In this document: one piece after another, positions 26,985 to 35,759 of the stretch | Layout: each line of letters starts with the position of its first letter | How positions within the stretch are numbered: position 1 is the stretch's first letter | Source: an uncultured Acetatifactor sp. | GTDB taxonomy: Bacteria; Bacillota; Clostridia; Lachnospirales; Lachnospiraceae | Direction: 5' to 3' | Assembly: GCA_910586835.1 (NCBI GenBank) | Contig: CAJUJU010000017.1 | Coordinates: forward strand, 1-60,592 | DNA length: 60,592 bases | The notes under the pieces: generated by a model | The model's input: the letters and a program-made list of their open reading frames with translations, nothing else | Database searches by the model: none | What the model was told of the DNA's origin: nothing | Program-made: the position numbers and the translations under genes

Positions 26985-29900
26985 TTCTCTGACACTCCTT
27001 CCTGATTGATCCTCTCCACGGAAATTACCACATGCTCGCCGTTCACATTCCATTCCTTCGTCACGGCAAAGGTCTTTCCTTCCGTCAGCTCCTCCGCCAG
27101 CACCTTGCCGCAGATTACTTCCCTGTTCTTTTGAGCCAGCGCAGCCAGCCTGCCGTTTTCGTTCAACGATACTCTGATATGATCCATGACCTCAAACCCG
27201 GCGTCCTTGCGCATGGTCTGAAGCTTGCTGATCAGCTCGTAGACAAAGCCCTCCTCGATCAGCTCCTCCGTCAGATTGGTATCCAGCACAACGGTCATTC
27301 CGTTGTTTTCCTGAGATACATAGCCTTCCTTTTGCGCCATGGTGATGAGCAGATCCTCCTCGGCCAGCTCCACCGTGACACCGTCCACCGCAAAGGACAG
27401 GTTTCCCTTTTCTTTCAGCTCATCCATGGCTCTGTTGCCGTCCAGGGAAGCCAGAACCTTCTGAATACCGCCCAGCTGTTTTCCGTACTTCGGTCCCACG
27501 GTGCGCAGCTGAGGCTTGAAGGTATAAGTGGTGAAGTCCCTCACGTCATCGGTAAATACCACTTCCTTCACGTTCAGCTCATCCCGGATGATATCCGTAT
27601 AGAAGGAATCCAGCGCAAAGCCCGCCTTCACATACATCCTGCTGACAGGCTGACGGTTCTTGATGGCCGCGTCGTTTCGGCAGGCACGACCCATGACCAC
27701 TGCCTCCAGCACATCCTGCATGGACTCCTCCAGCTTTTTGTCAATCCAGCCGGTCTCCGCCGCGGGGAAGTCACAGAGATGAATGCTCTCCGGCGCGGAG
27801 CTGTCGATGCTGCGGACAAGGTTCTGGTAAATGTCCTCCGTCATAAAGGGAATCATGGGCGCTGCCGCCTTGCAGATCGTCACAAGCGCGGTGTACAGCG
27901 TCATGTAGGCGTTGATCTTATCCTGCTCCATTCCCTTCGCCCAGAAACGCTCACGGCTGCGGCGCACATACCAGTTGCTCATCTCGTCCACAAAATCCTG
28001 CAGCGCCTTTGCCGCCTCCGTAATACGGTATTGATCCAGATTTTCATCCACCTCTCCCACCACGGTGTTCAGCCTGGAGAGAAGCCACTTATCCATGACG
28101 GACAGCTTGTCGTACTCCAGTTGATACCTGGTTGCGTCAAACCCGTCAATATTTGCGTACAGCACGAAAAACGCGTAGGTGTTCCACAGGGTTCCCATGA
28201 ACTTCCGCTGGCCCTCCATGACGATACGGCCGGAAAAGCGCTTGGGCAGCCAGGGCGCGCAGCTGGTGTAAAAATACCACCTGATTGCGTCTGCGCCGAA
28301 CTCCTGCAGCGCCTGAAAGGGATCCACGGCGTTGCCCTTGGACTTGCTCATCTTCTGACCCTTCTCGTCCTGCACATGCCCCAGGACGATAACGTTTTCA
28401 TAGGGCGCCTTGTCAAACAGCAGGGCAGACTCCGCCAGCAGGGAATGGAACCAGCCTCTGGTCTGATCCACCGCCTCGGAGATAAACTTTGCCGGGAACT
28501 GCTGCTCGAACAGCTCTTTATTTTCAAAAGGATAATGATACTGCGCAAAGGGCATTGCACCGGAATCAAACCAGCAGTCCAGCACCTCCGGCACCCGCTT
28601 CATCTGCTTTCCGCACTGAGGGCAGTTCAGGGTGATCTCGTCGATGTAAGGCCGGTGAAGCTCCACGGTCTTTGCCGCCTCGTTTCCGCTCTTTTCGTAA
28701 AGCTCCTGTCTGCCGCCCACGCATTCCCTGTGGCCGCACTCGCACTCCCAGATGTTCAGCGGCGCTCCCCAGTAGCGGTTTCGGGAGATCGCCCAGTCCT
28801 GAATATTCTCCAGCCAGTTGCCGAACCGTCCCTTTCCGATGGATTCGGGAATCCAGTTGACCGTGTCGTTCAGGCGCAGCAGATCATCCCGGATAGCTGT
28901 CTCCCGGATGTACCAGGATTCTCTCGCATAGTAGATCAGCGGGGTGTCGCACCTCCAGCAGAAAGGATAATCGTGCTCAAACTTCGGCGCGTCGAACAGC
29001 TTCTCTTCTCTCTCCAGATCCTTCAGGATATCCGGATCCGCGTCCTTCACAAACCTGCCGGCGTAGGGGGTATCCTCCGTCAGCTCACCCTTGCCGTCCA
29101 CAAACTGTACGAAGGGCAGGTCATACTTTCTGCCCACATTTGCGTCGTCCTCACCGAAGGCCGGGGCAATGTGTACGATTCCGGTACCGTCTGACATTGT
29201 GACATAAGTGTCACAGGTGACAAAATGAGCCTTCTTGCCCTGCTTTTCCGCCGCCTTGCCCGCACAGGCAAACAACGGCTCGTACTCCTTGTACTCCAGT
29301 TCCTTTCCGGTAAAGGTCTCCAGCACCTGATAAGCGGTCCCGTCTTCCTTCGCCAGTCCGCCCAGCACCCGATCCAGCAGGGCCTGCGCCATGTAATAAG
29401 TATGTCCGTCCGCGGCCTTCACTTTACAGTAGGTCTCCGTGGGGTTGACGCAGAGCGCCACGTTGGAGGGCAGCGTCCAGGGCGTGGTGGTCCATGCCAG
29501 GAAGGACGCGTCCTCGCCCACGCAGCGGAAACGGACGATGGCAGAACGCTCCTTCACCGCCTTATAGCCCTGTGCCACCTCCTGGGCGGAGAGGGGCGTT
29601 CCGCAGCGGGGACAGTAGGGAACGATTTTAAAGCCCTTGTAGAGCAGCCCCTTGTCCCAGATGGTCTTCAGCGCCCACCACTCGGACTCGATAAAGTTAT
29701 TGTCATAGGTGACATACGGATCATCCATGTCGGCCCAAAAGCCCACTGTGTTGGAAAAATCCTCCCACATGCCCTTGTACTTCCAGACATTTTCCCGGCA
29801 CTTCTCGTTGAAGGGCACCATGCCATATTCTTCAATCTGCTCCTTGCCGTCCAGCCCCAGGAGCTTTTCCACCTCGATCTCCACCGGCAGTCCGTGGGTG

Positions 29901-30157
29901 TCCCACCCCGCCTTTCTGGGCACCATATACCCCTTCATGGTGCGGTATCTGGGAATCATGTCCTTAAAGGTACGCGTCTCCACATGACCGATATGCGGTT
30001 TGCCGTTTGCGGTGGGCGGCCCGTCGTAAAAGGTATATACAGGGCATTCCTTCCGGCTGTCAATGCTCTTTCTGAAGATATCGTTTTCTCTCCAGAACTG
30101 TTCCACTGCTTTTTCACGATCCACAAAATTCAGATTCGTGTCAACCTGTCTGTACAT
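26981..30157 (-). CDS. ileS: isoleucyl-tRNA synthetase
   Basis: The protein has 1058 residues, and the ATG follows AAAGGAAGAAAAA. The class I motifs are clear: HIGH in GKPHIGHVETRTFKDMIP near residue 55 and KMSKSKGN near residue 605. The editing and anticodon-binding regions are present. Length and the C-terminal extension (YGKQLGGIQKVLASLDGN onward, DUF5915-like) place it with the longer, eukaryote-like IleS class found in Clostridia, not the 930-residue E. coli type. It is preceded by a promoter and T-box riboswitch and followed without a gap by glgP. Confidence 0.97.
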   Translation of the reverse strand: MYRQVDTNLNFVDREKAVEQFWRENDIFRKSIDSRKECPVYTFYDGPPTANGKPHIGHVETRTFKDMIPRYRTMKGYMVPRKAGWDTHGLPVEIEVEKLLGLDGKEQIEEYGMVPFNEKCRENVWKYKGMWEDFSNTVGFWADMDDPYVTYDNNFIESEWWALKTIWDKGLLYKGFKIVPYCPRCGTPLSAQEVAQGYKAVKERSAIVRFRCVGEDASFLAWTTTPWTLPSNVALCVNPTETYCKVKAADGHTYYMAQALLDRVLGGLAKEDGTAYQVLETFTGKELEYKEYEPLFACAGKAAEKQGKKAHFVTCDTYVTMSDGTGIVHIAPAFGEDDANVGRKYDLPFVQFVDGKGELTEDTPYAGRFVKDADPDILKDLEREEKLFDAPKFEHDYPFCWRCDTPLIYYARESWYIRETAIRDDLLRLNDTVNWIPESIGKGRFGNWLENIQDWAISRNRYWGAPLNIWECECGHRECVGGRQELYEKSGNEAAKTVELHRPYIDEITLNCPQCGKQMKRVPEVLDCWFDSGAMPFAQYHYPFENKELFEQQFPAKFISEAVDQTRGWFHSLLAESALLFDKAPYENVIVLGHVQDEKGQKMSKSKGNAVDPFQALQEFGADAIRWYFYTSCAPWLPKRFSGRIVMEGQRKFMGTLWNTYAFFVLYANIDGFDATRYQLEYDKLSVMDKWLLSRLNTVVGEVDENLDQYRITEAAKALQDFVDEMSNWYVRRSRERFWAKGMEQDKINAYMTLYTALVTICKAAAPMIPFMTEDIYQNLVRSIDSSAPESIHLCDFPAAETGWIDKKLEESMQDVLEAVVMGRACRNDAAIKNRQPVSRMYVKAGFALDSFYTDIIRDELNVKEVVFTDDVRDFTTYTFKPQLRTVGPKYGKQLGGIQKVLASLDGNRAMDELKEKGNLSFAVDGVTVELAEEDLLITMAQKEGYVSQENNGMTVVLDTNLTEELIEEGFVYELISKLQTMRKDAGFEVMDHIRVSLNENGRLAALAQKNREVICGKVLAEELTEGKTFAVTKEWNVNGEHVVISVERINQEGVSEK

Positions 30158-30414
30158 TTTTTCTTCCTTTCCGTGACAGCTTTTCTGTCACTGTTCTGTG
30201 TGGGTTACGGTTATCACATAAGCAGACTCGAAAAGCTTCGCTTTTCTCGTTCGCGTTGCTCGTCATAACCTCAGCTCTCCCTTCGCCCGTGCAGGCACGG
30301 CTCCGGAAGTTCTGAGTTTCTGACTCTGCTTATTCGCGCATGCTCGACTATCGTCTCGCTGTCGCGGCGTTCGTCAAACGCTCGTGCAAGCACGGCGTTT
30401 TCCTCTCTGCTCGC

Positions 30415-30681
30415 GCAAAAGAACCCCGTCCCGTAAAGGGACGAGGCTCCTGTTCACCTGCGTTTCACCACCCGTTACAATCATACGCTCCGCACAACGC
30501 GGAGTTATATGCCTTCCCGTAACGGAGGAACGCCGTTCAGGGCTACCGGGCAATGTGCTTCCTTTGGTCCTGACTGCTCGAAAGTGATCTTCACCGCCCC
30601 GCTACTTGCACCGGCCTCCCACCCCCACCGGCTCGCTGAAACGTTCCTGGGACAGCTACTCTCTTTGTCATCGCATTTCTC
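30415..30681 (-). promoter_or_regulatory. T-box riboswitch (Ile) with intrinsic terminator
   Basis: The minus-strand leader holds a stem I region with AGCGAGCC and a probable ATC (Ile) specifier at 30586-30588 within GTGAAGATCACTTTCGAG. The T-box core reads ACGGGTGGTGAAACGCAGG (about 30457-30476). A terminator follows: CCTCGTCCC, TTTA loop, GGGACGGGG, then TTCTTTT (30416-30451). Uncharged tRNA-Ile should favour the antiterminator and let transcription reach ileS and glgP. The 257 bases between the terminator and ileS (30158-30414) show no gene. Confidence 0.9.
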
Positions 30682-30688
30682 TCCTGTC

Positions 30689-30718
30689 ATTATATCCCCA
30701 GCCAAATTTAATTGTCAA
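30689..30718 (-). promoter_or_regulatory. ileS promoter
   Basis: Perfect TTGACA (30713-30718) and TATAAT (30689-30694) hexamers with an 18-base spacer on the minus strand. The promoter begins 6 bases after the spoVT stop codon, and the predicted transcript starts at the T-box. Confidence 0.9.
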
Positions 30719-30724
30719 GGGATT

Positions 30725-31270
30725 TTATTGCTCCATCTGCCTTCCCAGGAAGGAAGCCGCGGACTGGAGAAGCTTCTGCTCCACCTCGCCCATACGACCT
30801 TTGTTGTCGTTCTGCAAAAGCACCACGCTTCCGATGATATCTCCCTCACACAGGATGGGGGCAATGGCCTCATGCTGATACTCGTCCTCCCCCTCGTCAC
30901 ACACGGTGATAAAGCCTCTCTCGCCCCGTGAGGCCATGATGGTCTCACGGTTGTGTACCTTCTCGTCCAGCTGTCTTCCCACCGCCTTGTTGACAAACTG
31001 CTTATAGCCGCCTGCCGCCGCAATAAACTGATCCCGGTCAGCGATCAGCGCCGCATGTCCGGATACCTGCGCCAGACTCTCCGCATACTGTCTCGCAAAG
31101 GTAGCCATCTCACCGATGGGAGAATACTTCTTCAGGATGACCTGGCCCTCCCTGTCCGTATAAATTTCCAGCGGATCGGATTCCCGGATGTGCAGCGTCC
31201 TGCGGATTTCCTTGGGGATGACAATTCGTCCCAGATCATCTATTCTTCTCACTATTCCCGTCGCTTTCAT
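30725..31270 (-). CDS. spoVT: SpoVT-type AbrB-family transcription regulator
   Basis: The protein has 181 residues; the start ATG at 31270 follows CGGAGG. The N-terminus MKATGIVRRIDDLGRIVIPKEIRRTLHIRE is the swapped-hairpin AbrB DNA-binding domain. Residues 60-180 form a GAF-like sensor domain (AALIADRDQFIAAAGG, EAIAPILCEGDIIGSVVLL). In Bacillus SpoVT acts in the forespore late in sporulation; its presence suggests a spore-former or a recent descendant of one. No terminator lies between it and the ileS promoter, so its transcript would end at the T-box terminator. Confidence 0.9.
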   Translation of the reverse strand: MKATGIVRRIDDLGRIVIPKEIRRTLHIRESDPLEIYTDREGQVILKKYSPIGEMATFARQYAESLAQVSGHAALIADRDQFIAAAGGYKQFVNKAVGRQLDEKVHNRETIMASRGERGFITVCDEGEDEYQHEAIAPILCEGDIIGSVVLLQNDNKGRMGEVEQKLLQSAASFLGRQMEQ

Positions 31271-31378
31271 AATGAACGTAAAACCTCCGTTTACAAATTT
31301 CCAGTTATCAATGCTAGTATCTGTAAACAGAGGCATTTTATACCTTTATTTCCCGTTTTTATCATTCTTCAGGCCGCG

Positions 31379-33058
31379 TCAGCCCCAATCCTCCTGAAAG
31401 CTTCCGCACTCCGCAATGTCAAAACGCTTTCCCGGTTTTGTCGGATAGGTTTTCGTGGCGATATAGCGGTTCTTTTTCATACAGATTTCTCCCACCTGCC
31501 GAAGCTGCAGGAGCCGTTCGTCAAAACAGGAAAACTCATTTTCTTCCAGCACGACACGTCCGTGAAAAAAAGAACCCTCTCCGCATGTCACCTTGGGGCA
31601 GGCCACAATGGGCGCGCCGCCCCATTCCGGCACATAAGAACAATCCACAAAACGATTCTTCCTGAAAATCAGTTCTCTGACAGCGCCGGACTCATACCAG
31701 TATTCCGCCTCTCCCTCCAGATAAACCGCTGCGCCGGAGGTTTCAAACAGGCAGTTCTCTACAAGAGCGTTTTTGCAGGTAAGCAGTACTCCTCTGGCTC
31801 TGTTCCTCCGGAAAACACAATTTTCCACAAAAACCGCGGGAGACCGGGTCAGGTTTTCCGCCACCAGTCTTCCCTGGGGCAAAACCGGCAGAACATCCTC
31901 CGTCTCCGCCTCCATTTTCCCCTCCTGGTCTGTCCGGATCCCCTTAAGCTTTCCTCTCCAGAACGGCCGCAGCTCGTCCGCCCTCATCAGCGCCAGCTCA
32001 TCCCCCGCCTTGGCCAGGCACACGCCTCTCTGCATCACATGCCCCCAGTCCAGCTGCAGTCGGTAATCATCTGTTCTTCCGCATACCACGGCATACAAAC
32101 CGTGAACATTCACTCCGTCATCCATTTGACTCTCAAAGCGACAGTCCTGCAGCCGAATCTTCCCGCTGCAGTTTACAAAATGTGTGGCATCCGCCGCCAC
32201 CGAAAAGCACCTTCCCGTCTCCTCTCGCGGAAGCACCTCCACCTGCTTCAGGCTGACATTTTCGCATCGCTCGGCCAAAAGCCCCATTCCCGGGGCATGA
32301 TGTATCCGAATGCCTTCGCAGGTGATATCCTCTGAATCCGCAGCGTAAATTGCCGGAGCCGTCCGTGGGTAATGCCGGAAAATCAACAGATTTCCGGGAC
32401 GGCTCCCCGCAAAGAAGCATTCCTCCCCTTCCAGGCTGATCTCTGCCACATCCTTTGAAACCGCCCGGAACCGGGGATGTCTTCCCACCTTCTGAGTCTC
32501 CGTGCAGAAATACAAATCCTCTGTCCCATATGCCGGCCCACGAGTATTTGCATCCATTTCCAGACAAAGGTGCACCGCATTCTCACAATCCTCTCCCTGA
32601 AAAATCAGCCTGTCACGCTCTGCATACCACGGATATTTTTCCCCGTCTATCCGGACAAGCATCCTCTGCCTGCTCACTTCCAGTATTTCCCCCTGGGAAT
32701 AAACCGGCCGGTGATAATCCACGGAAAATTTTTTCAGCAGCAGTCCGTTGCAGTTTTCCAGATGAACAGGAAGCATTCCTGTGTGAAAAATCCACCTGCT
32801 GCCTCCGCCGTCAAGGGTAAAGTCGCGGATTCCCTTCAGGGAAAGCCCCACCGCCAGGCCGTCGCAGGCATCGTGATTGGAAATATGCAGCTTCTTCAGC
32901 GGCAGCTGCGGATAAAAATGATATTCTCCCGGCTCCATCCGCAAAACAATCCCCGTCTGGCCCTCCAGAGCCTTCATAAGCTCTCCGAACTTTTCCGTTG
33001 TCTTCTCATGGTCTCCCGGCAAAATTCCCCAATCCGCAGCATTCACCGCCTTGTTCAT
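31379..33058 (-). CDS. GH110-like right-handed beta-helix glycosidase
   Basis: The protein has 559 residues, with GGAGGGAG before the ATG and no signal peptide. Blocks near the N-terminus (MEPGEYHFYPQLPLKKLHISNHD, GIRDFTLDGGGSRWIFHTGMLP, HLENCNGLLLKKFSVDYH) follow the order I know from family GH110 alpha-1,3-galactosidases (blood group B and linear alpha-galactosides). Parallel beta-helix repeats follow (ENCVFRRNRARGVLLTCKNALVENCLFE). Without a signal it would act on oligosaccharides after import by the LplB/YtcP-type transporter encoded upstream. Family membership is by pattern memory; exact substrate is an inference. Confidence 0.7.
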   Translation of the reverse strand: MNKAVNAADWGILPGDHEKTTEKFGELMKALEGQTGIVLRMEPGEYHFYPQLPLKKLHISNHDACDGLAVGLSLKGIRDFTLDGGGSRWIFHTGMLPVHLENCNGLLLKKFSVDYHRPVYSQGEILEVSRQRMLVRIDGEKYPWYAERDRLIFQGEDCENAVHLCLEMDANTRGPAYGTEDLYFCTETQKVGRHPRFRAVSKDVAEISLEGEECFFAGSRPGNLLIFRHYPRTAPAIYAADSEDITCEGIRIHHAPGMGLLAERCENVSLKQVEVLPREETGRCFSVAADATHFVNCSGKIRLQDCRFESQMDDGVNVHGLYAVVCGRTDDYRLQLDWGHVMQRGVCLAKAGDELALMRADELRPFWRGKLKGIRTDQEGKMEAETEDVLPVLPQGRLVAENLTRSPAVFVENCVFRRNRARGVLLTCKNALVENCLFETSGAAVYLEGEAEYWYESGAVRELIFRKNRFVDCSYVPEWGGAPIVACPKVTCGEGSFFHGRVVLEENEFSCFDERLLQLRQVGEICMKKNRYIATKTYPTKPGKRFDIAECGSFQEDWG

Positions 33059-33111
33059 CGCATTTTTCTCCCTCCTGTCTCCAGAACCCGGGCCAGCTAC
33101 AGGCCGGAGTC

Positions 33112-35643
33112 CTACTGCCAGACCACCTTGTCTACTTCAATCCACTTTCCGCTGGATCCGGATGATTTCTGTGCCTTCACCGTGATCCGCACCGTATGGG
33201 TACCGCTCTCCAGGGTTCCCGTATCATACAGCACCTGCTGCAGCATTGCTTCCGCCGCATAAGCGTCAATGGTGGCTACCTTGGTGCCGTCAACGGTAAT
33301 GTCCGCCAGTCCGCACCAGGGCGCCTTCAGACCATAGATAACCGCATTGGTACCCTCAAAGCTGAATTCCATATAAGCCTTCCATGTATTGCTGGCGCTG
33401 TCGTCGTCATGATAACTGCCCGGGACGGACTGATGCGTCCAGGCGGAAAACTTCTTCAGATTGGGATTCTCGTCGTTCCAGACCACCTTGTCCGTAACGG
33501 GAGCGCCGTTCTGGCTGTCGTAAATCTCCACCTTGTCAAATTCAATCCATGTGCCGGAAGAGCTTTCGTTTTTCGCGCCCGCAACCGTCAGCGTCACCGT
33601 ATGCTCTCCGTAGGGCAGTTCTCCGGTTTCAAAAAACAACTCCTGCTCTCTGGTCGTCTCCGCATAGGTGTCAATGGAAACAGCTTCTCCAAAATCAATC
33701 CGCACATCCGCCTTTCCGCACCAGTTGCCTTTGATGCCATAAAGCCTTGCACCGGTTCCCGTAAAGGTGACTTCCACATAACCGTCCTTTTCGTTGCAGG
33801 CCGCGTCGTCGTTCCGATAGCTTCCTCCCGAAGACTGCTGAATCCAGTTGGAGCTGTAGGACAAATAGACGGAGTCATTGTTCAGGACTATGGTTCCGGC
33901 ATTACTGTCCTGCCCGGTTGTAAACCGTGAAACCGCGCTTGCGGCAGAACCAGCGGGATTTGACGCGGTAACCTGCCAGTAATATTCCGTTCCGAAGGCA
34001 AGCTCTCGGGATGCCTGATAGCGGCATGCGGTTCCCGTGTCCGTATCGATAACCGGAGCAGACAAATCAGCATTTGCCGAAACCGTCAGATGATAATTTT
34101 TTGCGCCTTCCACCGCATTCCACGCAAACGCCTGAGCCGTACCCGCTTCCGTGGCTCCGTTCTGCGGAACGGTCAAAGCTGTCTGCCAGGGCGCTGCGGC
34201 AAAGGTATCGGAGCCAAAGGTATATACCACCACGCTTTCCGCGGGAATATTGCTGACGTAGCTTCCCCCGCTGACCGTCTCAAATCCCTGGAAAAGATTT
34301 TTGTATTCCGGTGTGGTGTCCCATACGTTCTGACCAGACATCACCATGGCGCTGACATGGTTCATCTGCTCCGGAACGTTCAATGTAAGCTGCGTTGCAT
34401 CCCACTTGTTCAGCACGATAACACGCAGATCCGTCTGTGCGTCATTGCTGAATGCATAAACCCGTACCGTATTGGCATTGCTGGATGCATCCAGCCTGTT
34501 CTCCAGCACATTGTGATTGATGATTCCATGAATAATCGCAGGTCCTGTGAACCGAACGGTCTTGCCGTCCAGATACCACTGATCCAGGTCAAACCAACCG
34601 AAGGAGTTGTTGGGACATCCTGCAATGGATGCCTTGCTGGGATAATGGGAAGGCCAGCTGACGATGTAGGAATATCTGCCGTCCTCTATCATCTCAAGCA
34701 TTGCGTTCAGCAGCGCCATGCTGCCCCCCAGATCACGCACATGCCCTGCATCCCAGTCGTCCTGCACCGGCGTCCAGCCTATGTTGCATTCTCCCAGAAT
34801 CCCTTCCTTGCCTTCTATGGGAGTTCCCGGCGTCAGAAGCGTATCACTGTTTTCGTCAAAGTACTTATTCCATCCGTAAAAAGCATATCGGTGGTCGTCG
34901 TAAGCGTCAAAGGCTCCCTGAGCCGCGGAGACAAGGGCGTTGTTCCAGCTGTTCCACAGAACATTTTCGGGAGCTCTCTGCAGTACCAGCCGGAAATTTG
35001 GATTTGCCGACTTGACAATCTGCTGAAACTCCGGAAAAAGGCTGCCCAGATACTGGGCGTTGCCCACACCGCCCGCGCCGTTGTTCCAGGGCTCGTTTCC
35101 CATATCAAAGTAGCAAAGGTCAATCCCCTGCCCTGCAATATACTCTGCCATGGAAGCCGTAAGCTGCTTTACCTTTTCCAGGGACGCCTCCCCGCCGAAG
35201 GTGTCAAGAGATTCGATGGGAATCATGACAAAGGGAATCACATTCTGGGCTTTGCAAAAATCAATAAATTCCACCAGGCCGAAGGTTCCGGCCGCATCCC
35301 TGGTGTTGAGTCCGCCCCAGTACCTGTTCGAGGACAGCGGAATCTCCTGTTCCCAGTCAAAGGCCCATGCGTCATAGCCCCAACGCATCATATTGATTTC
35401 ACTTGCAAAAAATCCCTGTTCTATCCAATTGCCGTTGGCCTGCCACATCTCGTCGCTGATCATGGACATTTCGATGTTGGCCCCAACCCTGCGCGCCCCC
35501 TGCAAGGGCGAAGCAGCTGCGCCGTTTACATTGACCGTAACCTGTGCCGGACCTGCAGCCTCCACCGGCATGCTGACGCTGCCCAGCATTGCCGTGGCCA
35601 GTATTGCCGAAAGCGAAACTGTCATAAGCTTTTTTATGTTCAT
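33112..35643 (-). CDS. secreted clan GH-A glycoside hydrolase with FN3-like and two tandem carbohydrate-binding-like domains
   Basis: The protein has 843 residues from the ATG at 35643 (AGGGGGTGTAATC before it). A Sec signal (LMTVSLSAILATAMLGSVSMPVEAA) is followed by a TIM-barrel domain whose GNEPWNN (near residue 195) and GILGECNIGW (near 290) supply the acid/base and nucleophile Glu of clan GH-A. An FN3-like domain (residues 505-590) and two related beta-sandwich modules of about 125 residues at the C-terminus (SGGSYRNDDAA..., PGSYHDDDSAS..., each with GNWCG or APWCG) come next. It probably cuts a polymer outside the cell for the transporter. I could not choose a GH family. Confidence 0.75.
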   Translation of the reverse strand: MNIKKLMTVSLSAILATAMLGSVSMPVEAAGPAQVTVNVNGAAASPLQGARRVGANIEMSMISDEMWQANGNWIEQGFFASEINMMRWGYDAWAFDWEQEIPLSSNRYWGGLNTRDAAGTFGLVEFIDFCKAQNVIPFVMIPIESLDTFGGEASLEKVKQLTASMAEYIAGQGIDLCYFDMGNEPWNNGAGGVGNAQYLGSLFPEFQQIVKSANPNFRLVLQRAPENVLWNSWNNALVSAAQGAFDAYDDHRYAFYGWNKYFDENSDTLLTPGTPIEGKEGILGECNIGWTPVQDDWDAGHVRDLGGSMALLNAMLEMIEDGRYSYIVSWPSHYPSKASIAGCPNNSFGWFDLDQWYLDGKTVRFTGPAIIHGIINHNVLENRLDASSNANTVRVYAFSNDAQTDLRVIVLNKWDATQLTLNVPEQMNHVSAMVMSGQNVWDTTPEYKNLFQGFETVSGGSYVSNIPAESVVVYTFGSDTFAAAPWQTALTVPQNGATEAGTAQAFAWNAVEGAKNYHLTVSANADLSAPVIDTDTGTACRYQASRELAFGTEYYWQVTASNPAGSAASAVSRFTTGQDSNAGTIVLNNDSVYLSYSSNWIQQSSGGSYRNDDAACNEKDGYVEVTFTGTGARLYGIKGNWCGKADVRIDFGEAVSIDTYAETTREQELFFETGELPYGEHTVTLTVAGAKNESSSGTWIEFDKVEIYDSQNGAPVTDKVVWNDENPNLKKFSAWTHQSVPGSYHDDDSASNTWKAYMEFSFEGTNAVIYGLKAPWCGLADITVDGTKVATIDAYAAEAMLQQVLYDTGTLESGTHTVRITVKAQKSSGSSGKWIEVDKVVWQ

Positions 35644-35759
35644 GATTACACCCCCTGCCCGCTCCAGGCGGGCATACATTCACCCAATCGCCGTTTCGTC
35701 ATAAAGGGGACGGAGCTCCTGCCCCGCCCCCCTGTGTTTCAAGAAAGCATATTCTTACA

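Noticed and set aside
24786..27005. A 739-codon open frame opposite glgP, and similar long frames opposite ileS (27032-29194), mfd (46806-49103) and the YD-like gene (8759-10081)
   Set aside because: These are antisense shadows caused by codon use in the real genes. They have no ribosome sites, no recognisable domains and unnatural composition.
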